Of a DNA stretch of 64,000 bases, positions 10,040 to 19,434 are shown piece by piece (position 1 is the stretch's first letter; every line of letters begins with the position of its first letter). Made by a program: the position numbers and the translations under genes. This DNA is from Leptothoe kymatousa TAU-MAC 1615 (GTDB lineage: Bacteria; Cyanobacteriota; Cyanobacteriia; Phormidesmidales; Phormidesmidaceae). Where the stretch lies: contig NZ_JADOER010000016.1 in the NCBI RefSeq assembly GCF_018739865.1, positions 56,923-120,922 of the forward strand, given 5' to 3'. Under the pieces are notes generated by a model, which was given only the letters and a program-made list of their open reading frames with translations, did not search any database and had not been told where the DNA came from.

Positions 10040-10830
10040 TGCGATCAGACACCTTTGGCATCACCGTTGAGAACATTAGCGTCACCTATAGCAATGCCCA
10101 TTTGGCGCTCTATAACGCTAGCTGCTATGTGCAACCGGGCACCATCACAGGCTTAGTTGGCCCCAACGGCGGTGGAAAATCCACCCTGTTCAAAACCATT
10201 ATGGGGTTTATTAGCCCCAACCAGGGCCGAGTTCACATCGATGGACTCTCGATCAAAATGGCCCAAAAACGGCAGCTGATGGCCTATGTCCCCCAAGCAG
10301 ACGATGTGGACTGGAACTTTCCGGTAAGCGTCGGGGATGTGGTGATGATGGGCCGCTATGGCTATATGAACATGCTGCGGATTCCCGGACGTGAGGACAG
10401 AAAACAGGTGGCGGAAAGTTTAGATCGTGTAGGCATGGCTGACTTTCGCCATCGCCAAATTGGAGAACTATCAGGGGGTCAGAAAAAGCGGGCGTTTTTA
10501 GCTCGGGCTATGGCCCAAAATAGTCGAGTCATTTTGCTCGATGAGCCCTTTACCGGGGTAGACGTTAAAACAGAAAAGCGGATTGTGAATCTGCTGCTAC
10601 AGCTGCGGGATGAAGGACACACCATTTTGGTGTCCACCCATGATCTGGCATCAATTTCTACATTTTGCGATCGCACCGTTCTACTCAATCGCACCGTGCT
10701 CGCCGAAGGCCAAACAGCAGATACTTTCACCGACGAGAATCTATCCATGACCTTTGGCGGCATGCCCCTCAAGGGTTTATCCAGTCATGCCTCCACCCTT
10801 AGCTCTCCCGTAAAACCTAGTTATGAATAG
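10039..10830 (+). CDS. mntA: Manganese ABC transporter ATP-binding protein
   Basis: Cytoplasmic ATPase of the MntCAB importer, 263 residues. Walker A is GPNGGGKST (about 41-49), the ABC signature is LSGGQ (144-148), Walker B is VILLDEP (164-170) and the switch histidine is His201 in STHD. Its last codons overlap the start of mntB by 8 bp, which implies translational coupling. It is about 140 bp downstream of mntC, in the same operon. Confidence 0.93.
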   Translation: MRSDTFGITVENISVTYSNAHLALYNASCYVQPGTITGLVGPNGGGKSTLFKTIMGFISPNQGRVHIDGLSIKMAQKRQLMAYVPQADDVDWNFPVSVGDVVMMGRYGYMNMLRIPGREDRKQVAESLDRVGMADFRHRQIGELSGGQKKRAFLARAMAQNSRVILLDEPFTGVDVKTEKRIVNLLLQLRDEGHTILVSTHDLASISTFCDRTVLLNRTVLAEGQTADTFTDENLSMTFGGMPLKGLSSHASTLSSPVKPSYE

Positions 10831-11728
10831 CCCCATGGCCCAACTACCCCTCCTGGACCCCATGGTGCAGTGGCTGTTAGAACCCTTACAGGCAGGCTTT
10901 ATGGTCAAAGCCCTATGGGTTAGCGCTTTTGTGGGCACCGTTTGCGCCGTCCTCTCCTGTTACATCACCCTCAAAGGTTGGTCCTTAATGGGCGATGCTG
11001 TTTCCCACGCGGTCGTACCGGGCGTCGTGGTCGCCTATGCCCTAGGCCTACCATTTGCCTTGGGCGCCTTTGTCTTCGGCTTTGGGGCAACGGTCATCAT
11101 TGGCTATGTCAAATCCCAAACCCGCTTAAAAGAAGATGCAGTGATTGGAGTCATCTTTACGGGCTTCTTCGCATTCGGCCTCGTCTTAGCCACAAAAATA
11201 CCGAGCAACGTGGATTTGTTTCACATCCTTTTTGGCAACGTCTTAGGGATTTCCCCATCAGATATTATCCAAACCCTGATCGCGGGTACTACGACGCTAG
11301 TGGTTATCCTATTGAGACGCAAAGACCTGCTCTTATTTTGCTTTGACCCCAACCATGCCAAAGCCATTGGGCTCAATACCCAGCTGATGTACTACACCTT
11401 GCTCTCAGTGCTGGCCTTAACCATCGTCACCGCCTTGCAAACGGCAGGCATTGTGCTTGTGGTCGCCATGTTAGTAACGCCAGGAGCTACGGCCTATTTG
11501 CTCACCGATCGCTTTGACCATATGCTAGCCATTTCGGTTGCCACTAGCGTTGTTTCCTGTATTCTCGGCACCTACCTTAGCTATCACCTGGACATGCCCA
11601 CCGGGGGCACCATCGTTGTTCTCATGACTATTCTTTTTGCCGTAGCCATGATTTTCGCACCCAAATATGGGATTCTTTCACAAAAATTGAACCGGCATCT
11701 GCCCGGTGCCGAGACCCGCTCCACATAG
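10823..11728 (+). CDS. mntB: Manganese ABC transporter permease
   Basis: Membrane channel of the MntCAB importer (ABC-3 family), 301 residues with about eight or nine hydrophobic helices. Family landmarks include LKGWSLMGDAVSHAVVPG near the first cytoplasmic loop and LVVAMLVTPGATAYLLT in the second half. The start overlaps mntA. The gene is convergent with the PgpH gene, with only 24 bp between the stops. Confidence 0.93.
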   Translation: MNSPMAQLPLLDPMVQWLLEPLQAGFMVKALWVSAFVGTVCAVLSCYITLKGWSLMGDAVSHAVVPGVVVAYALGLPFALGAFVFGFGATVIIGYVKSQTRLKEDAVIGVIFTGFFAFGLVLATKIPSNVDLFHILFGNVLGISPSDIIQTLIAGTTTLVVILLRRKDLLLFCFDPNHAKAIGLNTQLMYYTLLSVLALTIVTALQTAGIVLVVAMLVTPGATAYLLTDRFDHMLAISVATSVVSCILGTYLSYHLDMPTGGTIVVLMTILFAVAMIFAPKYGILSQKLNRHLPGAETRST

Positions 11729-11752
11729 CTGGGTCTGCGCCACCGCATCACC

Positions 11753-14287
11753 CTAACCTGGCGAAAACGATTCCTTCGGATAGGCAATGCGTTTGTGATT
11801 AAACTGTTGCCAAACTTGGACAAATACATTGGCAATCACATCCATATCTTTCCGTGTCAAACACGAATCTATTAGCTGTTTATCCTTCCAGCGCGCCCGC
11901 AAAATCTTATTTACCATGGCATAGGCTTCTTCAGCACAGGCTTCCTTATGCAACGAGCGCAGTGCCGCTTCACAGGAATCAGCTAGCATGACAATCCCAG
12001 TCTCCGGCGATTGAGGTATGGGACCGGCATAGCGAAAGTCTTCTTCTAGAATATCTCGCTCGGGATCGGCACTGATGATTGTTTGGGCCTGATGATAAAA
12101 GTAGCTAATTAACATATCCCCTTGATGTTCAGGAATAAAGGCTTGAATCGCCTTAGGTAGACGATGTTTTTTAGCCATCACCAAGCCTTCAGTCACGTGC
12201 TTTTTAATAATGTCGGCACTCACCCAGGGATCATTAATCAAGTCATGTTTATTGGGACCTCCCATTTGATTTTCAATAAATCCTAGGGGGTCGTGCATCT
12301 TACCAATGTCGTGGTACAGGGTACCAGCACGCACGAGCTCAACATTATGTCCTAGAGTGCGAGCGGCGGCTTCTGCCAGGTTCGCCACAAACATGGTGTG
12401 CTGAAAGGTGCCTGGGGCATCTGCGGCCAACCGCTTAAGCAAGGGTCGGTTCGGATTCGACAGTTCCGCTAACCGAATCGGCGTAATCACGTCAAAAAAT
12501 GATTCTAGGTAAGGACTCACCCCCAGAGCGACGATACTCCAGGCAATCCCATATACCCCAAACAGAGCTGAATCTCGTAGAACGGTATACCAAACAGAGG
12601 AAGCTACGCTGTTAAACATCAGCGTAAGCACCAAATGCAGCAAGCCTTGGGTTAAACCGACCACGCCGCCCAACAGGGCAAATTCTTCGCGCGATCGCAA
12701 ACGCGGTGCAATCCAAGCTCCCACTGATGCAGCACAGGCTGCAGCAAACAGCGGCAACACAGCCACCGAGCCACCAATGGGCAACAAAATCACCAGCAAG
12801 GCAATGATCACCGCCGCTAAAATATAGCCATAAAAACTCCCTAGCAAAAGCCCCACCGCAGGTAAGCCTAACCCCGGAATCTTCAGGGCCATCAGAGCCG
12901 CCACACTAAAAATCAAACACAGTACTAATAAATGATCTCGCTGACGCAATCCCCCCTTCTGCCAGTGATCAAGCCACAGTAATACACCGATACCCGCACT
13001 CACCAATGTGCCAAAGCCAATAAAACCGAGCCAATTAAATCGGCGCTGCGTCAAATTAAAATGATCTAAGAGAACGAAATCCCCCTGAGTAATGGCCTCT
13101 CCCTTATTCACAATGGGTGCCCCTTGCTCAATGGAAACCGTTACCGTTTTCACTTCATTTTCGACCTGCTCTGCTCGCAGGCGGGTTTGCTCAAAATCTT
13201 CAACTAAATTTGGACGCAAGACAGAGCTGATAATCTTAGAAGCAATTTCTTTCGCCGCGGTTTCTTGCTCCAGCAAATCATCACGATTCAACCCCAAGGG
13301 GACATCTAAAATCAACGTGCCTTGCAATTGGGAGTCAATGGCTTGCTGCCACAAATTGGGGGGCATGCCTTCATGAATTCCCTGACTCAGCATGCGGTCC
13401 AGCACCAAGCGGCTTGTGGATTGCACAGATTGCCAGTCCGCATCACTTAATTCCAGCAGCTTTACATCCAAAGGCTGTAGCCCATCACGGGTGGTTAAGT
13501 TGGCCAGCTCTGGTTTGACCTTGTTATACTGCTGACGTTTGGCTTCAATTTGGCTGCGCAGTGACGCCATAGACTGCGACGATGGCCGCTCCCGAAAACG
13601 CAACAGTTCCCCAATCGCAATCAACTGATTAGCATCCAAATTATTTAGACGCATTTGTAGCTTGCCGCTAGACCCTTTCGCCAGCAAAGCGTTCGTTAAT
13701 TGAGGCATCTGGGCCAACGACCAAACCTCTTCCCAGTCATCGGTTGGCATCTGACGCAGATATCGCTGGGTTCGACTCGATAGCTGACCTGTAGAAATAT
13801 AAGGAATATTGCCCGCTTTTTGGCGGAGAATACTGCCTTGAGCCAAAATACTATTGGCATCTTCCAAAATCGCTTTGCTAATGGCAGGATCAATTTGCAA
13901 TATCACAATTGAACCACTGCGGGCAGCCTGACGATTTTCCTCCGTGGTGATCATGTCAGGCAACGTTGCATTGTAGGGCGCCGTAAAACTATCCGCAGCT
14001 ATACTCCCTACGGTTAAAGCTGGCTGATTGTAAAAGCGCTGCCCTAAAATTGCTGTCAGGAGCAAAACCGTTAGACAAATTGCAATCCGGGTTTGATTAA
14101 ACGGCGTCTTTTTCGCAACGCCATATCGCCCACTGGACTGGTTACTTGACCGAGTCGATTGACGAATGGAAGTATTAGACCTTTGGCGCAGCGACTTAGA
14201 AAAGATTGGTAACTGCGATTTAAACCAACTAACCCAACTACGCAAACGCTGCCAAATTGCTTTGACCATGAATGTCACCAACTGCAT
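11753..14287 (-). CDS. 7TM-HD c-di-AMP phosphodiesterase, PgpH type
   Basis: Membrane protein of 844 residues matching the PgpH/YqfF family, which hydrolyses cyclic di-AMP (the Synechocystis relative is Slr0104). After a short basic N-terminus and one membrane helix comes a long extracytoplasmic domain (about residues 75-400) of the 7TMR-HDED type. A block of about seven helices follows (about 410-600), then a cytoplasmic HD domain. The HD metal site is clear: HTMFVANLAE, GTLYHDIGKM (about 655), HVTEGLVMAKKH, IPEHQGD and MLADSCEA. Loss would raise c-di-AMP, which in bacteria affects potassium and osmotic balance. A small ORF with a strong ribosome binding site overlaps its start. Confidence 0.92.
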   Translation of the reverse strand: MQLVTFMVKAIWQRLRSWVSWFKSQLPIFSKSLRQRSNTSIRQSTRSSNQSSGRYGVAKKTPFNQTRIAICLTVLLLTAILGQRFYNQPALTVGSIAADSFTAPYNATLPDMITTEENRQAARSGSIVILQIDPAISKAILEDANSILAQGSILRQKAGNIPYISTGQLSSRTQRYLRQMPTDDWEEVWSLAQMPQLTNALLAKGSSGKLQMRLNNLDANQLIAIGELLRFRERPSSQSMASLRSQIEAKRQQYNKVKPELANLTTRDGLQPLDVKLLELSDADWQSVQSTSRLVLDRMLSQGIHEGMPPNLWQQAIDSQLQGTLILDVPLGLNRDDLLEQETAAKEIASKIISSVLRPNLVEDFEQTRLRAEQVENEVKTVTVSIEQGAPIVNKGEAITQGDFVLLDHFNLTQRRFNWLGFIGFGTLVSAGIGVLLWLDHWQKGGLRQRDHLLVLCLIFSVAALMALKIPGLGLPAVGLLLGSFYGYILAAVIIALLVILLPIGGSVAVLPLFAAACAASVGAWIAPRLRSREEFALLGGVVGLTQGLLHLVLTLMFNSVASSVWYTVLRDSALFGVYGIAWSIVALGVSPYLESFFDVITPIRLAELSNPNRPLLKRLAADAPGTFQHTMFVANLAEAAARTLGHNVELVRAGTLYHDIGKMHDPLGFIENQMGGPNKHDLINDPWVSADIIKKHVTEGLVMAKKHRLPKAIQAFIPEHQGDMLISYFYHQAQTIISADPERDILEEDFRYAGPIPQSPETGIVMLADSCEAALRSLHKEACAEEAYAMVNKILRARWKDKQLIDSCLTRKDMDVIANVFVQVWQQFNHKRIAYPKESFSPG

Positions 14288-14396
14288 GAAAGGCCTTAAT
14301 CACCAAGGTTGCCGTTGTTGAGATCAACCGAAACATAACGCGTAAGTCCAGCAGATGATTAGCATTAGAAACCTGGCTGAGGCTAGAGGGAGACAT
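14238..14396 (-). CDS. Candidate 52-aa upstream ORF overlapping the pgpH start
   Basis: An ATG at 14396 is preceded by a consensus GGAGG (14404-14408 on the opposite strand) at 7-nt spacing, better than the ribosome binding site of the following gene. The frame encodes 52 residues (MSPSSLSQVSNANHLLDLRV...) and ends 50 nt inside the PgpH gene in another frame. It may be a leader peptide controlling translation of the phosphodiesterase. I do not recognise the peptide. Confidence 0.35.
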   Translation of the reverse strand: MSPSSLSQVSNANHLLDLRVMFRLISTTATLVIKAFHAVGDIHGQSNLAAFA

Positions 14397-14726
14397 TGTA
14401 TTGCCTCCGTGAATACCCTGGATGTCGTAGACAATTGAAAATCAACGTCCGAGGTTACTAGGGCTAATTGACTGGAAGGTTGGCCGTATCGTTAGACTAC
14501 TGGCAGATGAGTACTCAAAAATGAATCTGATGTCAAAAATGAACCTTCGGTAGTTAGAGTACAAAATCGCTACACCATACGACTGTAAATTCAATACGGA
14601 GAAAAGATACAACCACCGTGCAAACTTATCCCATAGGTAACCTCAATAGGTAAAACAGTATTTTCAGATGCAGAGTGTAATTAACCCTTATTATAGCCAG
14701 CTACTTTTAAGTAATCTGTCTGCAGC
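14397..14726. other. Intergenic region upstream of the PgpH gene
   Basis: AT-rich region between two minus-strand genes. It holds the ribosome binding site of the 52-aa upstream ORF at 14404-14408 and presumably the promoter of the PgpH gene. Two similar short stretches reading CAAAAATGAA lie at about 14516-14544. Nothing else was recognised. Confidence 0.35.
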
Positions 14727-15647
14727 CTAGAAATCTAGGGCAAATGCCCCAAAACAGTCAGCGTTATTGGCAACCCCCGCCCAGGCTCGATATAAGTTAT
14801 CAGCTTCAGCAACCAAGTTCTGCATCGTATGAGAGGGCAAGGCCAACAGCCATGGATGCGGCAGCACCTGTGGGCCGCCCCAAGCCCCAAGCAAAGCACC
14901 CACTAGTGAAGGTGTCAGCGGCGTTAAGGGTTGCGTGGATAATGCCAAAGCTAAATTTTCTCGATAGCGCAAACAGTGCTGAGCGGCTAACATCACAGAC
15001 GACAAAGGGCCACTCTGCAACGAATTGTCGCCATTATCCATACTGGGCAATGGATCGCATAAATAGGCAAGCAATTGAGACATCTGCTGATTGATGAGTT
15101 CGGCAGGATAGGTAGCACATTGCTGCTGAAGATATTCATAGAGCCGACTATTGGCCCTAGAAACGTCAGGCGAAGATTGCATAAACCACTCCAAACAATC
15201 GCCCAATATATATAGTGCTTGGATGCTATGTAAGGCATCTGACGTTAGGGCATCGTCCGTGACCTGTTGATAAACCGCCGCTATCGCCTGATGGCGCTGT
15301 TGATGATTATCGTGGCTAGATAGAAGCCAGCGTAGGACTGACCCAAATTCTTTATTCCACCCTTGTGAAACCATCGCAGTGGTTAGCTGGGCTACGCCAC
15401 AACGCACAGGATAGTGAGCTGATGGAGCAATGCCCCCCTGTGCTTCGGCAGCTTGCTGACAAGGATTGGGTTGCGGATGTGGGGGATGATTGGATCGTTC
15501 AAGCTGATTGGATACCTGATTTAGAGCGATCGCAACATTCTGAGGATCAGTAAAATCAGGATTACGATTGGCCAGATGAGCGCCTAAGAGGCTACCCAAA
15601 AACTTGTCTGCTGTGGAAAGCATCAGCATGATTGAACGGGTTTTCAA
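14727..15647 (-). CDS. Divergent ADP-ribosylglycohydrolase-like protein
   Basis: A 306-residue soluble protein. Two segments resemble the DraG/ADP-ribosylglycohydrolase fold: the opening helix (STADKFLGSLLGAHLA) and the C-terminal helix (SLVGALLGAWGGPQVLPHPW). The acidic metal-binding motifs of active enzymes are not evident, so it may be a catalytically dead or structural member. A His/Pro/Gln-rich insert lies at about residues 50-75. Met1 is the first possible start; Met7 or Met9 are alternatives close to the conserved region. It is a single gene divergent from the PG-binding gene. The function is not known. Confidence 0.65.
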   Translation of the reverse strand: MKTRSIMLMLSTADKFLGSLLGAHLANRNPDFTDPQNVAIALNQVSNQLERSNHPPHPQPNPCQQAAEAQGGIAPSAHYPVRCGVAQLTTAMVSQGWNKEFGSVLRWLLSSHDNHQQRHQAIAAVYQQVTDDALTSDALHSIQALYILGDCLEWFMQSSPDVSRANSRLYEYLQQQCATYPAELINQQMSQLLAYLCDPLPSMDNGDNSLQSGPLSSVMLAAQHCLRYRENLALALSTQPLTPLTPSLVGALLGAWGGPQVLPHPWLLALPSHTMQNLVAEADNLYRAWAGVANNADCFGAFALDF

Positions 15648-15789
15648 TATCAGCGGTCATAAACTTACATTGATAATGGCTACAAATATCAATTTATATG
15701 GACGCATCAGACAGGCTGTGCCATCTTTATGATTGACTTTGGTGAGATTTAAATGTGCTCACACAACGTACATATGGTGACTTGATCAC

Positions 15790-16437
15790 ATGAAACATTG
15801 GGGCTTGTATAGGATTGCGATCGCAACATTAATAGCGGCTATGGGACTCCCAGGGCTACAGCAACATGCTGTAGCGTTATCCCTCAAACAAACCCAAGCC
15901 GTCAATTCAGAAGACAAACTACAGACAACCTTGCGACCGGGTGCTGTAGGCTCTAGCGTCAAAGACATACAAGCCATACTGTCCCTAATGGGCTACTACA
16001 CTGGGCCCATAAATGGCACCTATGATCAATCGACGATAGCAGCCGTGCAACAATTGCAAACCGAAATAGGCCTCACGGCCGATGGCATCGTTGGCCCCGT
16101 CACATGGCAACGGATTTTACCGAGTCCGACTATCTTAAATCAACCGATTCAACCAGCTACCCAACCAGAAACCGAAAATACGGCTGAACCAGCACCCAAT
16201 ATAGAGACCACGCCGATCGAAACAGCCGGCAACCCACCAATGCTTCGACTGGAAGACAGGGGCACAGATGTTCAGCGCCTACAAAATAAGCTAAAAGGAC
16301 TTAACTTCTACTCTGGCCCAATAGATGGCGTTTTTGGGGAACAGACAGAAGCAGCAGTTGCCGATTTTCAGCGACAATTTGGGTTAGAAGTGGATGGCAT
16401 TGTGGGCGCAGCAACCTGGCAAAGACTACTGCAATAA
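15790..16437 (+). CDS. Secreted protein with two peptidoglycan-binding domains
   Basis: A 215-residue protein with a signal peptide (hydrophobic core, AVA-like cleavage near residue 29). It has two PG_binding_1 domains at about 50-110 and 150-214, each with the family repeats: VKDIQAILSLMGYYTGPING, DGIVGPVTWQRIL, and VQRLQNKLKGLNFYSGPIDG, DGIVGAATWQRLL. A Pro/Thr/Glu-rich linker separates them. There is no catalytic domain, so it probably anchors to or senses the cell wall. Confidence 0.9.
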   Translation: MKHWGLYRIAIATLIAAMGLPGLQQHAVALSLKQTQAVNSEDKLQTTLRPGAVGSSVKDIQAILSLMGYYTGPINGTYDQSTIAAVQQLQTEIGLTADGIVGPVTWQRILPSPTILNQPIQPATQPETENTAEPAPNIETTPIETAGNPPMLRLEDRGTDVQRLQNKLKGLNFYSGPIDGVFGEQTEAAVADFQRQFGLEVDGIVGAATWQRLLQ

Positions 16438-16524
16438 GCAAAGGAAATGTCCAATGAAATTGCAAACCTCGTACCCTACCCAAAGGAATCGAGGGCAGCA
16501 TCTAAGCAAACATTGACGCCACCA

Positions 16525-16824
16525 CTAGTCATCAAGCAATAAGGTAGCCATATCGACAGACATCAACCCAGACTCAGTCGACGCAATATCGTCTAACACT
16601 AGAAACTCTGAAAAATTTTGATCCTGGAATAAGAGCTCACTTTGATGAACGTAGAACATATAATCACTCATCAAAAAGTAGACACCTACCATAGCAGCGG
16701 CGGCCGAGGCCACCAGAAACCCTGCAAGCATTAAAGAAAATTCTTGGCTAGCAAGAGCCCTATCCATAAGACGAAGGGCCCAGACAACTAAACCAGTTAC
16801 GATGGCTATAATTAGGAGCGTCAT
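16525..16824 (-). CDS. Small membrane protein, function unknown
   Basis: A 99-residue protein with two predicted membrane helices (about 2-20 and 30-52) and an acidic cytoplasmic or luminal tail ending in LLLDD. I do not recognise a family. Composition and hydrophobic pattern look like a real protein, and it does not overlap other genes. It is convergent with the PG-binding gene. Confidence 0.6.
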   Translation of the reverse strand: MTLLIIAIVTGLVVWALRLMDRALASQEFSLMLAGFLVASAAAAMVGVYFLMSDYMFYVHQSELLFQDQNFSEFLVLDDIASTESGLMSVDMATLLLDD

Positions 16825-16878
16825 CGATAGATTAAAAGGTAGGCCTTAATATATTGCGACTATACTTTTACATATTGT

Positions 16879-16905
16879 AACAGCGCTCTCATGAAAGCGC
16901 TTGTT
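16879..16905 (-). terminator. Hairpin downstream of hisF
   Basis: AACAGCGCT pairs with AGCGCTTGTT, with one bulged base, around a 7- to 8-nt loop. It lies between hisF and the next minus-strand gene. The T-run on the minus side is poor, so efficiency is uncertain. Confidence 0.4.
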
Positions 16906-16990
16906 ATTTGGAAATATTTTATAGCGGGTGAATTATGGAATGCCCTGCACCGTCTGAAATCCGACAATGAAACGTATCATTGCCCTAAAA

Positions 16991-17752
16991 TCAAGGCCTA
17001 ATGGGAATATGATGCTGGGTGAGATGGGCTTTAATTTCTGCAACTGTTAGTTGCCCATAGTGCAGCAATGATGCTAATAAGGCTGCTTCTGCTTGACCAT
17101 CCGTCAAAGCCTCACGAATATGATCGCAGGTGCCCGCACCTCCCGATGCAATCACAGGAACATCCACAGCCCCAGCGATGGCTCGAGTCAGTTGTAGGTC
17201 ATATCCCGCTTGAGTCCCATCCGCATCCATGCTTGTGATCAGTAACTCCCCTGCACCACGAGCAACGACATCTTTAGCCCACGTCACCGCATCTAAGCCG
17301 GTATTTTCACGACCGCCGCGGACAAATACATCCCATCCAGATTCATCAGCGCGCCGCTTAGCATCAATTGCCACCACAATGCATTGACTGCCAAACCGAG
17401 AGCTTGCAGATTGAATAAATTCAGGGTTACGCACCGCGCCTGAATTGATGCTCACCTTATCGGCCCCAGCCCGCAGCAACTGCTTGATTGTGTCTAGGGA
17501 ATTCACACCACCACCAACAGTCAGTGGAATAAAGACTTGCTCTGCTGTGCGATACACCACATCAAAAATGATATTGCGGTCTTCGTGAGTGGCAGTGATA
17601 TCTAAAAATACAAGTTCATCGGCACCTGCCTCGTTATAGGCCTGGGCCAGTTCTACTGGATCCCCAGCATCCTTGAGCTCTACAAAATTCACCCCTTTTA
17701 CAACACGACCCGCTTTAACATCCAAACAGGGCAAAATTCGCTTAGCCAACAT
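16991..17752 (-). CDS. hisF: Imidazole glycerol phosphate synthase, cyclase subunit
   Basis: Histidine biosynthesis: with HisH it converts PRFAR plus ammonia to imidazole glycerol phosphate and AICAR. The 253-residue TIM barrel has catalytic Asp11 ([14 protein letters not shown]) and Asp130 (VVAIDAKRR), with phosphate-binding loops TVGGGV and IASGGAG. It is full length and intact. hisH is not in the window. Confidence 0.98.
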   Translation of the reverse strand: MLAKRILPCLDVKAGRVVKGVNFVELKDAGDPVELAQAYNEAGADELVFLDITATHEDRNIIFDVVYRTAEQVFIPLTVGGGVNSLDTIKQLLRAGADKVSINSGAVRNPEFIQSASSRFGSQCIVVAIDAKRRADESGWDVFVRGGRENTGLDAVTWAKDVVARGAGELLITSMDADGTQAGYDLQLTRAIAGAVDVPVIASGGAGTCDHIREALTDGQAEAALLASLLHYGQLTVAEIKAHLTQHHIPIRP

Positions 17753-17908
17753 GGGGGGATTTCTTTATAGGAGGAGGGATGACTGACATAGTGCCAGCAA
17801 TAGTTTTGCAGGATAGCTTACAAAGGGCAAGACACTGATAAACTGAGGGTTAGTTTTAATTCTTAAATATTCGTCAAGCTTAATATTCGGAGAGGAGGGT
17901 CTTAGAGC

Positions 17909-18109
17909 ATGGCTTTGGATATCGGACAAAAGGTGAAGGTGGTAAGAGTCAAGGATCGGGTGTCTGATAGTGTTGCCAAGCGTCTAGGACAGCAAGGCAC
18001 CGTTACGCAGTTCAAGATGGTAGACGGCAGCGGTGTTGGTGTTGTTGTAGAATTTCCAGATCAATTCTCTAGCTGGTTTTTTGAAGATGAGCTCAAGGTA
18101 ACTGCATAG
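17909..18109 (+). CDS. petP: Cytochrome b6f complex subunit PetP (DUF2862)
   Basis: A 66-residue protein matching the SH3-like DUF2862 family. Its Synechocystis member (Ssr2998) is PetP, a peripheral cytoplasmic-side subunit of cytochrome b6f that influences linear electron transport. Visible features are IGQKVKVVRVKDRVSDSVAK, the FKMVDGSGVGVVVEF strand pair and the terminal WFFEDELKV. A strong ribosome binding site (GAGGAGGG at 17892-17899) precedes the ATG by about 9 nt. A terminator follows. Confidence 0.82.
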   Translation: MALDIGQKVKVVRVKDRVSDSVAKRLGQQGTVTQFKMVDGSGVGVVVEFPDQFSSWFFEDELKVTA

Positions 18110-18146
18110 TTACGAGTTCAATCTGTTCAATCATTTGATATGGTTT

Positions 18147-18170
18147 GGGGCACCTCATCTGGGTGCCCTT
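18147..18170 (+). terminator. Intrinsic terminator after petP
   Basis: GGGGCACC-tcatct-GGGTGCCC forms a GC-rich stem with a 6-nt loop, followed by TTTGTTT. It separates petP from the Get3d gene. Confidence 0.8.
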
Positions 18171-18222
18171 TGTTTAGATAGATGTTCGTCATAGACGGCA
18201 CATAAGTTTTTAAGAGTGACTG

Positions 18223-19311
18223 ATGGCGTTGATTCTTACATTCCTTGGCAAGGGGGGCAGTGGACGCTCTACCTGCGCGATCGCAACGGCTAAAAAGCTA
18301 GCGAACCAGGGGCAGCGAGTACTTTTAGTGACAGAGGATGCCGGTCCTGGCTTTGGCCTCCTGTTGGGCAATGAGCTATCCAATACGCCAACAGCCATCG
18401 ACGCAAATCTATGGGCGATGCAGCTGCAGTTCACACAACTGTTAGAGCAAAACTGGGACCAGCTGAAGCAATTTGAAGCCCAATATCTTAGGGACCCATT
18501 TTTTAAAGATATGTATGGCCAAGAGCTGAGTGTATTACCCGGCATGGACCAAGCTCTTACCCTAAATGCCTTGAGAGAATTTGATGCCAGCGGTGACTAT
18601 GATGTGATTGTGCATGATGGCCCCGGCGATCAGGCTAGCTTACGGATGTGGGGCATGCCAGCCGGCATTGACTGGTATTTTCGCCGGTTTAAACAAGTCT
18701 TCCAATCGTCACAGTTTTCCAAGGCAATCATGCCGTTCGTCCAACCGGTGGCGGGAGCTATTTTAAGCGGTGGTCTATCCGGAGATATGTTTGACCATCC
18801 TGAAATAAAGCAAAGTACAAATGTCATTACCCAAGGAATTGCCGCTGTTAAAGAACCCATGAGGGTTAGGGCTTATTTGGTGACCAACGACGATACTATT
18901 GCGATCGCTACCGCGCGTTACCTTTGGGGTGCTGCCCAGCAAATTGAAATGACGGTCGCCGGCGTCCTCTTCAATCGAGGCACCAATCCCCCCGCAGAAT
19001 TTGAACCGTTACCCATATATAACCTGCCAACGGCAGAGGGTTGGACATCTCTGGTGGAGGCCATGCCCGCCGACTACATGGCGACACCCTCAGCACCAGC
19101 CCCAGTTGATGTGGACGTCAGCACTGGCACCGTGCGCTTGTTTTTACCCAGTTTTGACAAAAAACAAATCCAGCTCACCCAATATGGCCCAGAGGTTACC
19201 ATCGAAGCTGGCGACCAACGTCGCAATTTAACACTACCTGCACCCCTAAAAGGGCGTTCAGTCACGGGTGCCAAATTTCAATCAGGGTATTTGATCCTGT
19301 CCTTCAATTAG
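18223..19311 (+). CDS. Get3d-like ArsA/Get3 ATPase with C-terminal HSP20-like domain
   Basis: A 362-residue protein. The N-terminal SIMIBI ATPase has GKGGSGRST at 9-17: the family signature Lys10 is present, but the usual P-loop Lys is Arg15. Switch motifs VTEDAGPG and IVHDGPGD follow. The last ~75 residues form the ArsA_HSP20 (alpha-crystallin-like) domain, with FLPSFDKKQIQL and ending GYLILSFN. This architecture is that of Get3d, the branch found in cyanobacteria and chloroplasts, whose client is unsettled. It sits immediately upstream of chlG and downstream of petP, a thylakoid context suggesting a role with membrane or pigment proteins. Whether the Arg is general in the family needs an alignment. 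Confidence 0.85.
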   Translation: MALILTFLGKGGSGRSTCAIATAKKLANQGQRVLLVTEDAGPGFGLLLGNELSNTPTAIDANLWAMQLQFTQLLEQNWDQLKQFEAQYLRDPFFKDMYGQELSVLPGMDQALTLNALREFDASGDYDVIVHDGPGDQASLRMWGMPAGIDWYFRRFKQVFQSSQFSKAIMPFVQPVAGAILSGGLSGDMFDHPEIKQSTNVITQGIAAVKEPMRVRAYLVTNDDTIAIATARYLWGAAQQIEMTVAGVLFNRGTNPPAEFEPLPIYNLPTAEGWTSLVEAMPADYMATPSAPAPVDVDVSTGTVRLFLPSFDKKQIQLTQYGPEVTIEAGDQRRNLTLPAPLKGRSVTGAKFQSGYLILSFN

Positions 19312-19434
19312 GATTCGTCACCTTACGATTCAGAATTATGATCTGATCTGAAAAACCATAATGCAGCTTTTACCAAGCGTTTCATTCTCGCAGGCAACAG
19401 AACATTTTCGTCAGCTACCCTACTGTTCAAATTC

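Noticed and set aside
15770-15790. GTGA-cttga-TCAC resembling a SyCRP1 (cAMP receptor) site
   Set aside because: Spacing is five rather than six and it sits directly before the start codon.
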